From positions 248,001-312,000 of the forward strand of contig NZ_JASTLB010000004.1 of the NCBI RefSeq assembly GCF_030499535.1: a stretch of 64,000 nucleotides of DNA, written 5' to 3'. Every line of letters begins with the position of its first letter. The first letter of the stretch is position 1. Below the pieces are notes generated by a model. It saw nothing but the letters and a program-made list of their open reading frames with translations. It had not been told where the DNA came from and did no database searches. Made by a program: the position numbers and the translations under genes. This DNA is from Streptomyces sp. TG1A-8 (GTDB lineage: Bacteria > Actinomycetota > Actinomycetes > Streptomycetales > Streptomycetaceae). Of this stretch, positions 53,833 to 61,853 are shown piece by piece.

Positions 53833-54618
53833 GGCGTTGTCACGTTGTTGGGTGTGTGGGCGTTTGACGGTGTGTCGAGGTGTGGTGGGGCCGGGTTCCG
53901 GGCCGTGGCGGGTCGGTCCGTGATGCCGGTGATCTGCTCCCAGATGGTGAAGCGGACGGTCGTTTCGGCTCGGTAGTGAGGTGCGGGCATCGGGTGGCGA
54001 CGGGGCCGGAAGTGGGGTGAGATGCCACGGAACGCGGACAGGGACCTCTGCGCCCCGCCCACGGAGCGGAAGCCCTTCATAACCCGTTCGCGTTGCCTCG
54101 TCGGCTGGTGGCTGTTCTCGGCCTGGTTGTTCGGTCTCTTGTGCGAGCGGTGCTCGACGGCGGTCATGGCCTCGTGGTGGGCGGCGCTGCAGGAGCGGAG
54201 CTTGTCGGTGACGATCACCCTCGGCACTGCCCGGGTCCTCGTCATCAGCCTGCGGAGGAACCCTCCGGCTGCGGCCTTGTCGCGGCGGTTGTGCACGAGG
54301 ATGTCGAGGGGCGTTGCCGTCCCGGTCCACAGCCCGCCACCGATACCTCTGCTCGCCGTTGATTTTGATGAAGACTTCGTCGAGGTGCCATGTGCCGCCG
54401 GGCCGGGGACGCCTGCGGCGAAGCCCGTTCGCGTAGGCCTGCCCGAACTTCCGACACCACCGTCGCACGGTCTCGTACGAGACGATCACGCCGCGCCCGG
54501 GCATCAGTTCCCCGACCTCGCGGCAGGACAGCGGGAAGCGGAAGTACAGCCACACGCAGGGGGAGACCACCTCGACCGGGTACCGGTGCCCCTTGTACGA
54601 CGGCGACGCGACCTCCAC
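53833..54618 (-). pseudogene. IS6-family transposase, frameshifted
   Basis: The start at 54618 gives MEVASPSYKGHRYPVEVVSP, then Asp in GGTWHLDEVFIKINGEQRYR. After VDRDGN the frame slips and the native sequence continues in another frame: HNRRDKAAAGGFLRRLMTRT, VIVTDKLRSCSAAHHEAMTA, RVMKGFRSVGGAQRSLSAFR. It is closely related to copy B at 38796-39185. Confidence 0.83.
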
Positions 54619-54687
54619 GGACGACCCCCTCCACCACGATCACCCCGAAGACCATCCCACCCCGCTCACCCAACGTGACAGCGCCGG
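53833..54687 (-). mobile_element. IS6-family element, copy D
   Basis: The left end gcgttgtcacgttgttggg (53833) and the right end acccaacgtgacagcgcc (about 54668-54685) bound a full-size element downstream of parB. The transposase inside is frameshifted. Confidence 0.8.
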
Positions 54688-54688
54688 T

Positions 54689-55831
54689 CTACCGGTTTGC
54701 GGCTTCGCGAGAGGCGATCCGGTACGTGCGACCGACTGCGCGGCCCACCGCGTTGCGCACCGCGAGGCCCTGCCGGGTGCGGGGCACCATGAGCCTGGAG
54801 AGCAGACCGACGCGTCGCTGCCGCGGACCTACCTCACGGCGGAGCCGCGACTGGTAGGCGGCGAAGGCGCGGACGTGATCACCGGGATGGGCGGCGAGCT
54901 CTTCTGCGAGGGCGTATGCGCCCGCCATCGCCATGCTGGACCCGTCGCCCAGCAGGGCTGTCGCCGCCGCCGCGTCCCCGAGCAGTACGACCCGTCCGCG
55001 GGACCACGAGGGCACCCGGACGGTGGTCAGGGGGTCGAAGAACGGAGCCGGGTGGTTGAGGAACGCCGCCACGAGTTCCGGTGCCCGCCACGGCACGTCG
55101 GCGTAGGCGTCGGCCACGGTCTGCTTGTGAAGGGCGATGTTCTTGCGGTCGTGGGGCGCCGGCTGTTCGGCCCGGAAGGTGAAGATCGCGAGCGGAGTGG
55201 TCCGCGAGGGGTGGACGACCAACATTCGGTTCGGCACAGTCAGCATCGTCATCTCACTCGGGTCCTCGATGGCGTCGGGTTCCAGCGGCACGGTCGCGCC
55301 GTACAGGCCCAGGTCGCTCGCGAACTGCCGCTCGGGTCCGAATATCAGGCGCCGTACGGTGGAGTGCACCCCATCGGCACCGACTACCAAGTCGAAGCGC
55401 CGTGGCGCGGACCGCCGGAAGGTGACGTCGACCCCACCTCCGTTCTGGGCGAGAGCAGTGACCGTGTCGTCGAACAAGAACTCGGCCTCGGTCTGCGCCG
55501 ACCGGTGGAGCACCTCGGACAGGTCGGCTCGGGTCACCTCGGCCCTCGGCGCCTCGTCAGAGGCGAGCGGAAGTTGCAGGATTCGCCTGCCGCCGGAGTC
55601 GAGCAGGGTCAGCGACCGGTTGCGGGTGGCGAGCCCGCGGAGCTGCGGGAGGATGCCCATGCGGTCGGCGACCGGGATCGCGGGCCCCTTCACGACGATC
55701 GCGCTCCCACCGGAGCGCAGCTGCCGGGCATGTTCGACGACCGTCGGCCGGTATCCACTCCGGGAGAGCCAGTACGCGAGTGCAGGCCCTGCAATTCCAG
55801 CACCGACTATCAGCACCTCGAGCTTCTTCAT
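54689..55831 (-). CDS. FAD-dependent monooxygenase
   Basis: The 380-residue flavoprotein of the PHBH-like class has VLIVGAGIAGPALAYWLSRS (FAD Rossmann), the DG motif in LVVGADGVHSTVRRLIFG, and the GD motif in RVVLLGDAAAATALLGDGSS. Such enzymes hydroxylate aromatic or polyketide-like compounds, including antibiotics. The stop TAG lies only a few bases from the end of an IS6 element, so the C-terminus may be clipped. It is divergent from an ArsR-type gene, with two strong dyads between them. Confidence 0.9.
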   Translation of the reverse strand: MKKLEVLIVGAGIAGPALAYWLSRSGYRPTVVEHARQLRSGGSAIVVKGPAIPVADRMGILPQLRGLATRNRSLTLLDSGGRRILQLPLASDEAPRAEVTRADLSEVLHRSAQTEAEFLFDDTVTALAQNGGGVDVTFRRSAPRRFDLVVGADGVHSTVRRLIFGPERQFASDLGLYGATVPLEPDAIEDPSEMTMLTVPNRMLVVHPSRTTPLAIFTFRAEQPAPHDRKNIALHKQTVADAYADVPWRAPELVAAFLNHPAPFFDPLTTVRVPSWSRGRVVLLGDAAAATALLGDGSSMAMAGAYALAEELAAHPGDHVRAFAAYQSRLRREVGPRQRRVGLLSRLMVPRTRQGLAVRNAVGRAVGRTYRIASREAANR

Positions 55832-55922
55832 GACGATGACCTCTCGGAGTGTCGACGACCAGGTCTCGGCGAGCGCCGGGCCGGGTCTCGGGGAGCGGCG
55901 GCACGGGGCAGCGCAACCGGAA

Positions 55923-55950
55923 CTGAGGTACGAAAAATTTCGTACCTCAG
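55923..55950. promoter_or_regulatory. operator dyad 1 (13-bp arms)
   Basis: CTGAGGTACGAAA, two bases, and its exact complement, in the divergent region. It shares AGGTACGA/TCGTACCT with the second dyad. Likely binding site of the adjacent ArsR-type regulator. Confidence 0.75.
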
Positions 55951-55961
55951 TGGAGCACACC

Positions 55962-55991
55962 CTTCAGGTACGATTCAAGTCGTACCTGAAG
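55962..55991. promoter_or_regulatory. operator dyad 2 (12-bp arms)
   Basis: CTTCAGGTACGA, six bases, and its exact complement, ending ten bases before the regulator start. It overlaps the probable promoter or ribosome site of the regulator, so repression of both genes is expected. Confidence 0.75.
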
Positions 55992-56001
55992 GGGGTGCCG
56001 C

Positions 56002-56337
56002 GTGGCCGGGAAGAACATGGTCGGCCCGGAGACCGATGTGCTCGATCTGGGTGCGGTGTTTCGCGCCCTCGCCGACGAGCACCGTCGTTCGGTGATGACG
56101 AAGTTGGCCGCCGACCGCAGCGACAACGAGCGGGGGTGCAACTCGTTCGATCTTCCGATCTCGAAGCAGACCCAGACCCACCACTTTCGGGTCCTACGCG
56201 AGGCAGGTCTCATTGACGAGATCGACTACGGCAACCGCAAGGGCATCCGACTACGACGCGCGGACATTGAGAAGAGATTCCCCGGGCTGCTCGCGCTCCT
56301 GGAGGCAGAGTCTCAGGGCGGTACCGCTCCTCGCTGA
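56002..56337 (+). CDS. ArsR-family transcriptional regulator
   Basis: GTG at 56002 follows AAGGGGG. The 111-residue winged-helix protein has VFRALADEHRRSVMTKLAAD, the recognition helix segment SKQTQTHHFRVLREAGLIDE and the wing IDYGNRKGIRLRR. It lacks the Cys metal ligands of metal sensors apart from one Cys, so a small organic ligand is more likely. It faces the FAD monooxygenase gene across two matching dyads. Confidence 0.9.
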   Translation: MAGKNMVGPETDVLDLGAVFRALADEHRRSVMTKLAADRSDNERGCNSFDLPISKQTQTHHFRVLREAGLIDEIDYGNRKGIRLRRADIEKRFPGLLALLEAESQGGTAPR

Positions 56338-56711
56338 GCACAGGTGAGCACATGTTCGCCCTATGGTCCCTCGGCTCCGGGCTGCTCAACTCGAAGGAGT
56401 TCACCAAGGCGTGATTGACCAACCGGCCCGCGATACGACCGCCGCCGTCCTGGCCCGCAGCGGAGCATGTAAGTCGGAGACGCGCAGCGGTCAACCCCGA
56501 GTGGTGAAGGTGCGGGCGGGGAGACGACGGAGAGGACCCTCCCGGCAAACCCAGGCACCCCCTCAGCGTCCCGGCTCTGCGCCCCCCTTCTCCGGCAGTG
56601 GCGACCGTTTGGGCCAGGTGACAGCGGCACCGGACGTGTCGCGCTGGCTCCTTGCTCGGCTGCTGGGGTGAACCCGCGGGGGAACAGGCCCGGCACGGCC
56701 CGCCGGCCAGT
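56338..56711. other. intergenic stretch without recognised features
   Basis: About 370 bases between the ArsR gene and the truncated inhibitor gene. Reading frames here are short and Arg/Pro-rich shadows. No RNA gene or strong repeat was seen. Confidence 0.5.
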
Positions 56712-56953
56712 ATGTGTAGTGCCGTGATCAAAAACATGATGCGTGCCGCGGCCGTCGCCGCCCTGGCCCTCTGTCCGCTGGCGACCCCGGCCTCCGCTTC
56801 CCACGAGACCGGCACGGCGCGGCCCGAGGCGGAAATCGACTGCCCGTCCGGCTACGTGTGCATCTACCCCGAGATCAACTTCGGCGGGCAGCCCTGGGTG
56901 CGGCGCGCGGCCGACGGCAGCGTCAAGGACCTGCCCTGGCCCTTGGGGGGAGT
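56712..56953 (+). pseudogene. secreted peptidase inhibitor I36-like protein, truncated by IS
   Basis: A signal peptide (MMRAAAVAALALCPLATPAS, cleaving near ASA-SHE) precedes EIDCPSGYVCIYPEINFGGQ, the start of an I36/crystallin-like domain with its Cys pair. The domain breaks off after VKDLPWPLGG, where an IS630 element begins, and the frame ends artificially at 56993. GTG at 56724 is an alternative start. Confidence 0.65.
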
Positions 56954-56959
56954 ATCGGA

Positions 56960-58110
56960 ACGGGATTTAGCGTTACTGATTTTGAACGGGTGATGTCGTC
57001 CCGGTTCGGCTGGCAGTCTGCTGCTGTGTGCGCTATCTCAATGTGGTGTGAGATATGTGCGAGGGGGTGGGCTGTCCGACAAGGAGTGGGCGGCCCGGGA
57101 ACGGATCCGGCTGGAGGCCGGGGCCCGGTTCGAGGCGGGACAGGCGAACGCGAGGATCGCGGCGGAGCTGCGGGTGTCGGTGCGGTCGGTCGAGCGGTGG
57201 CGCAAGGCCTGGCGGGAGCGGCGTGAGGCCGGTTTGGTGTCGAGGGGATCGCCGGGCCGTCCACGGTTGCCGGGTGAGCAGATCGCCGGGCTTGAGCGGG
57301 AGTTGGCCCGTGGTCCGCTGGCTCATGGCCCGGGTGAAGGTGGTGATCGGCCGGTTGTTCCATGTGTCGTACACGGTCGAGGGCACGTGGAAACTCCTGC
57401 GGCGGCACGGCTGGTCCTGGCAGCAGCCGGCCCGCCGGGCGACTGAGCGGGACGAGGAGGCCGTGCAGGTGTGGAAGGAGGAGACCTGGCCGGAGGTAAA
57501 AGGATGGCGGCGGCCTTGGGGGCCTGGGTCCTGTTCGAGGACGGGTCCGGGCAGTCGGTGAGGCCGCCGCGTGCGAAGACCTGGGCGCCCTGGGGCGTCA
57601 CCCCCGTGGTGAGGGTCCGCGGCGGGGGAACCGGCAGGATCCACGTCGCCGGCGTGGTCTGCTACAGACCGGGCCGCCGGTCCCGGTTCTTCCCTCACCT
57701 ACGCACCCACCGTGGCCGCAGGGGCGAGCTGAAGAGTCTGACCTGGAAGGACTACCGCGACCTGATCCGCCGGGCCCACCAGCAGCTCGGCGGCCCGGTC
57801 ATCCTCATCTGGGACAACCTGGCCACCCACCTCGTCCGCCCCTTACGGGAGTTCATCGAGAAGACCGACTGGCTGACCGTGGTCCAAATGCCGCCCTACG
57901 CACCTGACCTGAACCCGCAGGAAGGCATCTGGTCCCTTCTGAAACGCGACCTCGGCAACCTCACCGCCCAGACCTTCGACGAACTCCTCCGCGCGGTGAA
58001 ACGCAAGCTGAAATCACTCCAGTACCGGCCCGACATCATCGACGGCTGCCTCGCCGGAACCGGCCTCACACTCGAAACAGCCCTGCCCGACAACACCAGT
58101 TAAAGATCAA
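56960..58110 (+). mobile_element. IS630-family element
   Basis: It lies between the truncated inhibitor gene and the EthD gene and contains a nearly full-length IS630 transposase spread over two frames. The ends (near gttactgattttgaacg and near 58100) were not matched precisely, so boundaries are approximate. Confidence 0.7.
57048..58103 (+). pseudogene. IS630-family transposase, frameshifted
   Basis: The HTH part (GLSDKEWAARERIRLEAGAR, ANARIAAELRVSVRSVERWR) ends in one frame at about 57320. ARVKVVIGRLFHVSYTVEGT and WSWQQPARRATERDEE continue in a second. From about 57500 the first frame returns with Asp in GAWVLFEDGSGQSVRPPRAK, Asp in VILIWDNLATHLVRPLREF and Glu in APDLNPQEGIWSLLKRDLGN. Two opposite shifts make it likely inactive unless frameshifting rescues it. 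Confidence 0.8.
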
Positions 58111-58142
58111 TAGGCGGCTCCGTGACCAGCAGTTACTGGCCC

Positions 58143-58481
58143 TCAGCCGATGACGACTTCCTCTTCGGAGATGATGCGTCCAAAGGCGTTCAAGTCGATG
58201 AAGTTCTCATGATCTGGGTCGACATTCTTCAGGAAGTTCTCGCAGAAGTAGAACGCGTTGAGGTCGTCCATCGTGTCGAACCACGCCTCGACCACCGAGT
58301 CATAGTCCGGCTCGGGATAGTTCGGGGCGGGGACGGGATAAGACACCACGAATCGGCGGATGTACTGCTCCGCCTCCGGGATGGACATGAGCAGCGGCCT
58401 GTGAATGTTCCGCTGGTAGTGGGTGAACTCGTCATGAGTCATACCCTCGCGACGCTTCAATGTGATGACCATTTTGATCAT
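58143..58481 (-). CDS. EthD-domain protein
   Basis: The 112-residue protein is a dimeric alpha/beta-barrel of the EthD type: MIKMVITLKRREGMTHDEFT, HYQRNIHRPLLMSIPEAEQY, SVVEAWFDTMDDLNAFYF. EthD proteins occur in ether, polyketide or aromatic degradation gene sets, often with unknown chemistry. Here it is alone, divergent from an XRE regulator across a large palindrome, which may control it. Confidence 0.87.
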   Translation of the reverse strand: MIKMVITLKRREGMTHDEFTHYQRNIHRPLLMSIPEAEQYIRRFVVSYPVPAPNYPEPDYDSVVEAWFDTMDDLNAFYFCENFLKNVDPDHENFIDLNAFGRIISEEEVVIG

Positions 58482-58651
58482 GATTTATGTCCCTTTCTGG
58501 TTGATAAGGTGCAATTCGTCGGCTCGGTATCACTGGCCGGGGGATGCTGTGCGCGCCGGGACTGGTTGGATGCGCGCCACCGTTAACAACAGGCCCACGC
58601 CGGTGGGCATGGAGGTGCGGGTGATCCGTGCGTTGTTCATGGCAGCAAGCC

Positions 58652-58716
58652 TGCGCTCGGCCGCGGAGCCGATCCAGGCACCGCTAGTGCCTGGATCGGC
58701 TCCGCGGCCGAGCGCA
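58652..58716. promoter_or_regulatory. very long perfect palindrome upstream of XRE regulator
   Basis: Thirty-base arms run from TGCGCTCGGCCGCGGAGCCG onward, with a five-base loop CGCTA and an exact complement. The palindrome ends ten bases before the XRE regulator start and lies in the divergent region with the EthD gene. It could be an operator pair, a cruciform or a duplicated promoter fragment. Confidence 0.75.
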
Positions 58717-58726
58717 CACTGGAGGT

Positions 58727-59578
58727 ATGGACAGACGAGAGCTGGCCGGCTTCCTGCGCAGCAGGCGCGAGCGCATCGCCCCTGCCGACGTGGGCGTGCC
58801 CGCCGGGCCGCGCCGCCGCACACCGGGGCTGCGCCGCGAGGAGGTGGCGCATCTGGCGTTCATCTCGACCGAGTACTACACGCGGCTGGAGCAGGCCCGC
58901 GGCCCGCGTCCGTCGCGCGAGGTACTCGCCGGCCTAGCCCGAGCCCTGCGCCTGTCGGACGCCGAGCGCGACCACCTGCACCACCTCGCCGGCGCGCCGC
59001 CCGGCCCGCCGACCGGGCCCTCACGTGAAGTGCCGCGGAGCATCCTCGACCTGCTGCGGCGGTTGCCGCACACCGCGGCGATCGTGCTCTCCGCGACCTA
59101 CGAGGTGATCGCCTGGAACGACATGGCCGCCGCCCTCCTGGAGGACTTCTCCCCTCTCCCCCGGCACGAGCGCAACCTCGTGCGCCGTGCCTACCTCGCA
59201 CCGCCATCGCGGGAGCGGCTGCTGTACGACCCGTTCGACGCGGAGGCGTTCGCCCGCGCTGCAGCCCGGCGCCTGCGGGCCACTGCCGCCCGCTACCCCG
59301 ACGACCCCGAGGTGGCCAAGCTGGTTGGTGACCTCCTCTCCGGCAGCGCGGAGTTCGCCCGGCTGTGGGCCGCCCACGACGTGCGCCCCGAGCCCACCCT
59401 GCGCAAGACCGTCAACCATCCACTGATCGGCCCCATCGCCCTCAACTGCGACCTCCTCGACATCACCGACCAGGACCAACAGCTCGTGCTCTATACGGTC
59501 GAGCCCGGTTCTCCCGCAGAGGAGGCGCTACGGCTACTTTCCGTGATTGGCACGCAGCGTATGGACGTGCCCGGTTAA
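58727..59578 (+). CDS. XRE-family regulator with MmyB-like ligand domain
   Basis: ATG at 58727 follows GGAGG by two bases. The 283-residue protein has HTH_31 (LAGFLRSRRERIAPADVGVP, RREEVAHLAFISTEYYTRLE) and an MmyB-type PAS-like domain (AAIVLSATYEVIAWNDMAAA, ARLWAAHDVRPEPTLRKTVN, HPLIGPIALNCDLLDITDQD). Such regulators are abundant in Streptomyces and usually repress a divergent oxidoreductase. Here the divergent gene is EthD. Confidence 0.92.
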   Translation: MDRRELAGFLRSRRERIAPADVGVPAGPRRRTPGLRREEVAHLAFISTEYYTRLEQARGPRPSREVLAGLARALRLSDAERDHLHHLAGAPPGPPTGPSREVPRSILDLLRRLPHTAAIVLSATYEVIAWNDMAAALLEDFSPLPRHERNLVRRAYLAPPSRERLLYDPFDAEAFARAAARRLRATAARYPDDPEVAKLVGDLLSGSAEFARLWAAHDVRPEPTLRKTVNHPLIGPIALNCDLLDITDQDQQLVLYTVEPGSPAEEALRLLSVIGTQRMDVPG

Positions 59579-59759
59579 GGGGCCGGCCTCGGGACTGGTG
59601 TATTGGTGGGCTCGCGTATTCAACTGTCGCCAGTTCTTGGGTGCAGCGAGGGCGATGTTGACGGTGTGTAGCGAAAGCAGCTCGGTGACCCCCATTGCCT
59701 TGCCCAGCCAGCGTGGGCGGTGCCGCCGAGTGTGCTCGGCGGCTTCCCCGCTTTGATGC

Positions 59760-60269
59760 TCAGTCGTGCGTCTTCGCAGGGGTGTTGAACGAGATCCAGA
59801 CGTCAGGAGGCAGGTCGGGCCGACCTGGTGTCGGTCTGCGTTCCTCTGTCCATGCGTCGTCGGCGATCTCCGTGGCGACGCGACGCCAGAAGTGCACCGC
59901 GGCGATGTTGGCATCCTGAAACGCGACTTCCCACGAGCCTGGGTGTCTGGCCGCGATCTCCTGAACAGCGTGCAGCCCGATCCTTGTCCGCCGTGCGCCG
60001 CGCACCACGAAAAAGCTGTTCAGCACCCGTGTCGGTGCGGTCAGACTGCGGACGAACGCGAACCCAGCGGGGCTGTCACCGCTTGTGAGGAGGTATGGCG
60101 CCCAGTCGGGCTCAGAGAAGGCCATGTGGAGCCGGTCGCTGCGGAAGGTTCCGTCAGTGTTGGGCAGCAGACTGTCGAACTCCGACATGTCATGGCGGAA
60201 CATCAGCCATAGCCGCTCCACTACGGGGCGGTCGGCGATGCCTGCGAGGCGAATGGATACGTCTGGCAC
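59760..60269 (-). CDS. GNAT-family N-acetyltransferase
   Basis: GTG at 60269 follows AAAGGAG by five bases. The 169-residue protein has the N-terminal SIRLAGIADRPVVERLWLMF, strand and loop GFAFVRSLTAPTRVLNSFFV, acetyl-CoA segment RRTRIGLHAVQEIAARHPGS and VAFQDANIAAVHFWRRVATE. This is consistent with GNATs distantly related to aminoglycoside or amine acetyltransferases. The pyrophosphate loop is a divergent RxxRIG. Substrate is unknown. Confidence 0.8.
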   Translation of the reverse strand: MPDVSIRLAGIADRPVVERLWLMFRHDMSEFDSLLPNTDGTFRSDRLHMAFSEPDWAPYLLTSGDSPAGFAFVRSLTAPTRVLNSFFVVRGARRTRIGLHAVQEIAARHPGSWEVAFQDANIAAVHFWRRVATEIADDAWTEERRPTPGRPDLPPDVWISFNTPAKTHD

Positions 60270-60394
60270 GTGACTCCTTTGCAGAGGTGGCCAACCGGCG
60301 CGCGCCCCGCATGCCCGGGTCGGGTGATACCGAGGCTTGGGGCTGACGCCTGTTTGATGAGCGCTGGTCTCCGGATAAGCGGCGCCGGGGCCAT

Positions 60395-60440
60395 GAAAAA
60401 AGCCTCCCTGGGCGGATGTTGTATCCGGGCCAGGAAGGCT
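60395..60440 (-). terminator. Rho-independent terminator of the recombinase operon
   Basis: Read leftward, AGCCTTCCTGG pairs with CCAGGGAGGCT (one mismatch) and is followed by TTTTTT. It lies 45 bases past the stop of the split recombinase-like gene and upstream of the GNAT gene. Confidence 0.8.
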
Positions 60441-60627
60441 CACTACTGACGGAGATCTTAGCAGGTCGGTGCACCAGCCTGCCTTCACGTTCCGCGGGCA
60501 CAGGTCTGGGCGTGTGCATGGTCGTCCGTGTGATCGCCGGCGGCGTATCGGCTCCATGTCCCGCCGGTCTCTCTGATCAGGCGGCTGGTGGTTTTGTGAG
60601 GTTCCCCCGCTGTGCGGGAGTGGCTGA

Positions 60628-61545
60628 CTAGCTGGTCAGGGCGGCTTGACGTGGTTTCAGGTTCACTTGTTCGGCTGCTGCCTGGTCGGCGTAGTGCTTC
60701 TCCTCGAACTCGATGGGGCTGAGGTAGCCGAGCCGCTTCTGGATGCGGCGGGGGTTGTAGAAGCCGTCGATGTACTCGAAGAGCGCGAGGTTGGCCTCAG
60801 CTCTGGTCGCGAAGACGCGGCCGCGGATGCACTCCGTCTTGACCAGCATCCACAGGTTCTCCGCCAAGGCATTGTCGTATGAGTCGCCGACTGAGCCCAT
60901 GGACGCCTGGATACCCGCTCTGACCAGGCGCGTTGTGAGCTTGATGGACGTATATTGCGTGCCGTGGTCGGCATGGTGGACGAGTTCGCCGGGGGCGACC
61001 TCGCGGCTGGCCAGCGCGTACTCCAGGGAGGTGAGGACCAGGTCGGCGTCCGCGCGGGCAGAGGTCTCCCAGGCCACGACTCTGCGGGAGAAGGCATCGC
61101 GGATCGCCGATAGCCAGAGCGGTCCCTCCAGAGTGGAGACCATGGTCAGATCGGTGACCCACAGCCGGTTCGGTGCGCGTGCCGTGAAGTCACGTTGCAC
61201 CAGGTCAGGGGCGATTTCGGCGTCCGGGTCCCGGCGGGTGAAGCCCTTGCTCCGCCGCGGGCTGATCCCGGCCAGGCCGGCCTGGCGCATGAGCCGCTCG
61301 ACCCGCTTGCGGCCGACGTGGACACCCTCGCGTTTCAGGACGGCATGGATCCTGGGTGATCCGTAGATGCCGCCGGAGTCCCGGTGGATCTGCCGAATCT
61401 GTCCGATCAGCTCGGTGTCCTGGCGGATCCGTTCACAGGGCTCCTTCTCGGCCTGGCGCCAGCGGTAGTAGGTGGAGGAGGGGATGTGCAGTTCCCGCAG
61501 GACGGGCTCGACCCCCAGGTGCGGGTGCTCGTCGAGGAGCGTTCT
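60628..61545 (-). CDS. IS3-family transposase OrfB
   Basis: The frame runs from RTLLDEHPHLGVEPVLRELH (near 61545) through HTH_21 (RDSGGIYGSPRIHAVLKREG) to the DDE core: Asp in LWVTDLTMVSTLEGPLWLSA, Asp in LVHHADHGTQYTSIKLTTRL and Glu in ALAENLWMLVKTECIRGRVF. It has no good start of its own; a T6 run at the end of orfA fits frameshift fusion. Confidence 0.92.
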   Translation of the reverse strand, partial: RTLLDEHPHLGVEPVLRELHIPSSTYYRWRQAEKEPCERIRQDTELIGQIRQIHRDSGGIYGSPRIHAVLKREGVHVGRKRVERLMRQAGLAGISPRRSKGFTRRDPDAEIAPDLVQRDFTARAPNRLWVTDLTMVSTLEGPLWLSAIRDAFSRRVVAWETSARADADLVLTSLEYALASREVAPGELVHHADHGTQYTSIKLTTRLVRAGIQASMGSVGDSYDNALAENLWMLVKTECIRGRVFATRAEANLALFEYIDGFYNPRRIQKRLGYLSPIEFEEKHYADQAAAEQVNLKPRQAALTS

Positions 61546-61853
61546 TACCTGGGCCGGGTCGGGTCGAGCTGCGCGGCGAAAAAAGCCGAGGCCGTCCGCA
61601 GGACCTCATTCGCCCGGCGCAGGTCCCGCACCTCGCGTCGCAGCTGGGCGAGCTCTTCCCTCTCCTCGGTGGTGAGCAGGTCATCCCGCTCGCCGGCGTC
61701 GGCCTCGGCCTGCCGGATCCAGCCCCGCAGGGCCTCGTGATGCACACCGAGTTCCTCGGCCATGCGGCGGATCACGGGCTTCGGCTCAGCAGTCCGGTAC
61801 ATCCGCACCGCACGCTCTCGCAACTCCAGCGGGTACTTCCTCGGCGCAGGCAT
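61545..61853 (-). CDS. IS3-family OrfA
   Basis: MPAPRKYPLELRERAVRMYR starts at 61853, with helix-turn-helix MAEELGVHHEALRGWIRQAE and a zipper-like helix (LAQLRREVRDLRRANEVLRT). It ends DPTRPR next to the slippery T6 run (A6 on the + strand, 61579-61584). Confidence 0.9.
   Translation of the reverse strand: MPAPRKYPLELRERAVRMYRTAEPKPVIRRMAEELGVHHEALRGWIRQAEADAGERDDLLTTEEREELAQLRREVRDLRRANEVLRTASAFFAAQLDPTRPR

Noticed and set aside
58530..58823. Leftward small gene overlapping the long palindrome
   Set aside because: It reads through the palindrome and the XRE gene start in antisense; no motif or ribosome site supports it.
59579..59759. Possible transposase scrap between the XRE and GNAT genes
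   Set aside because: Leftward frames give short protein-like bits but no recognisable family or continuous coding.
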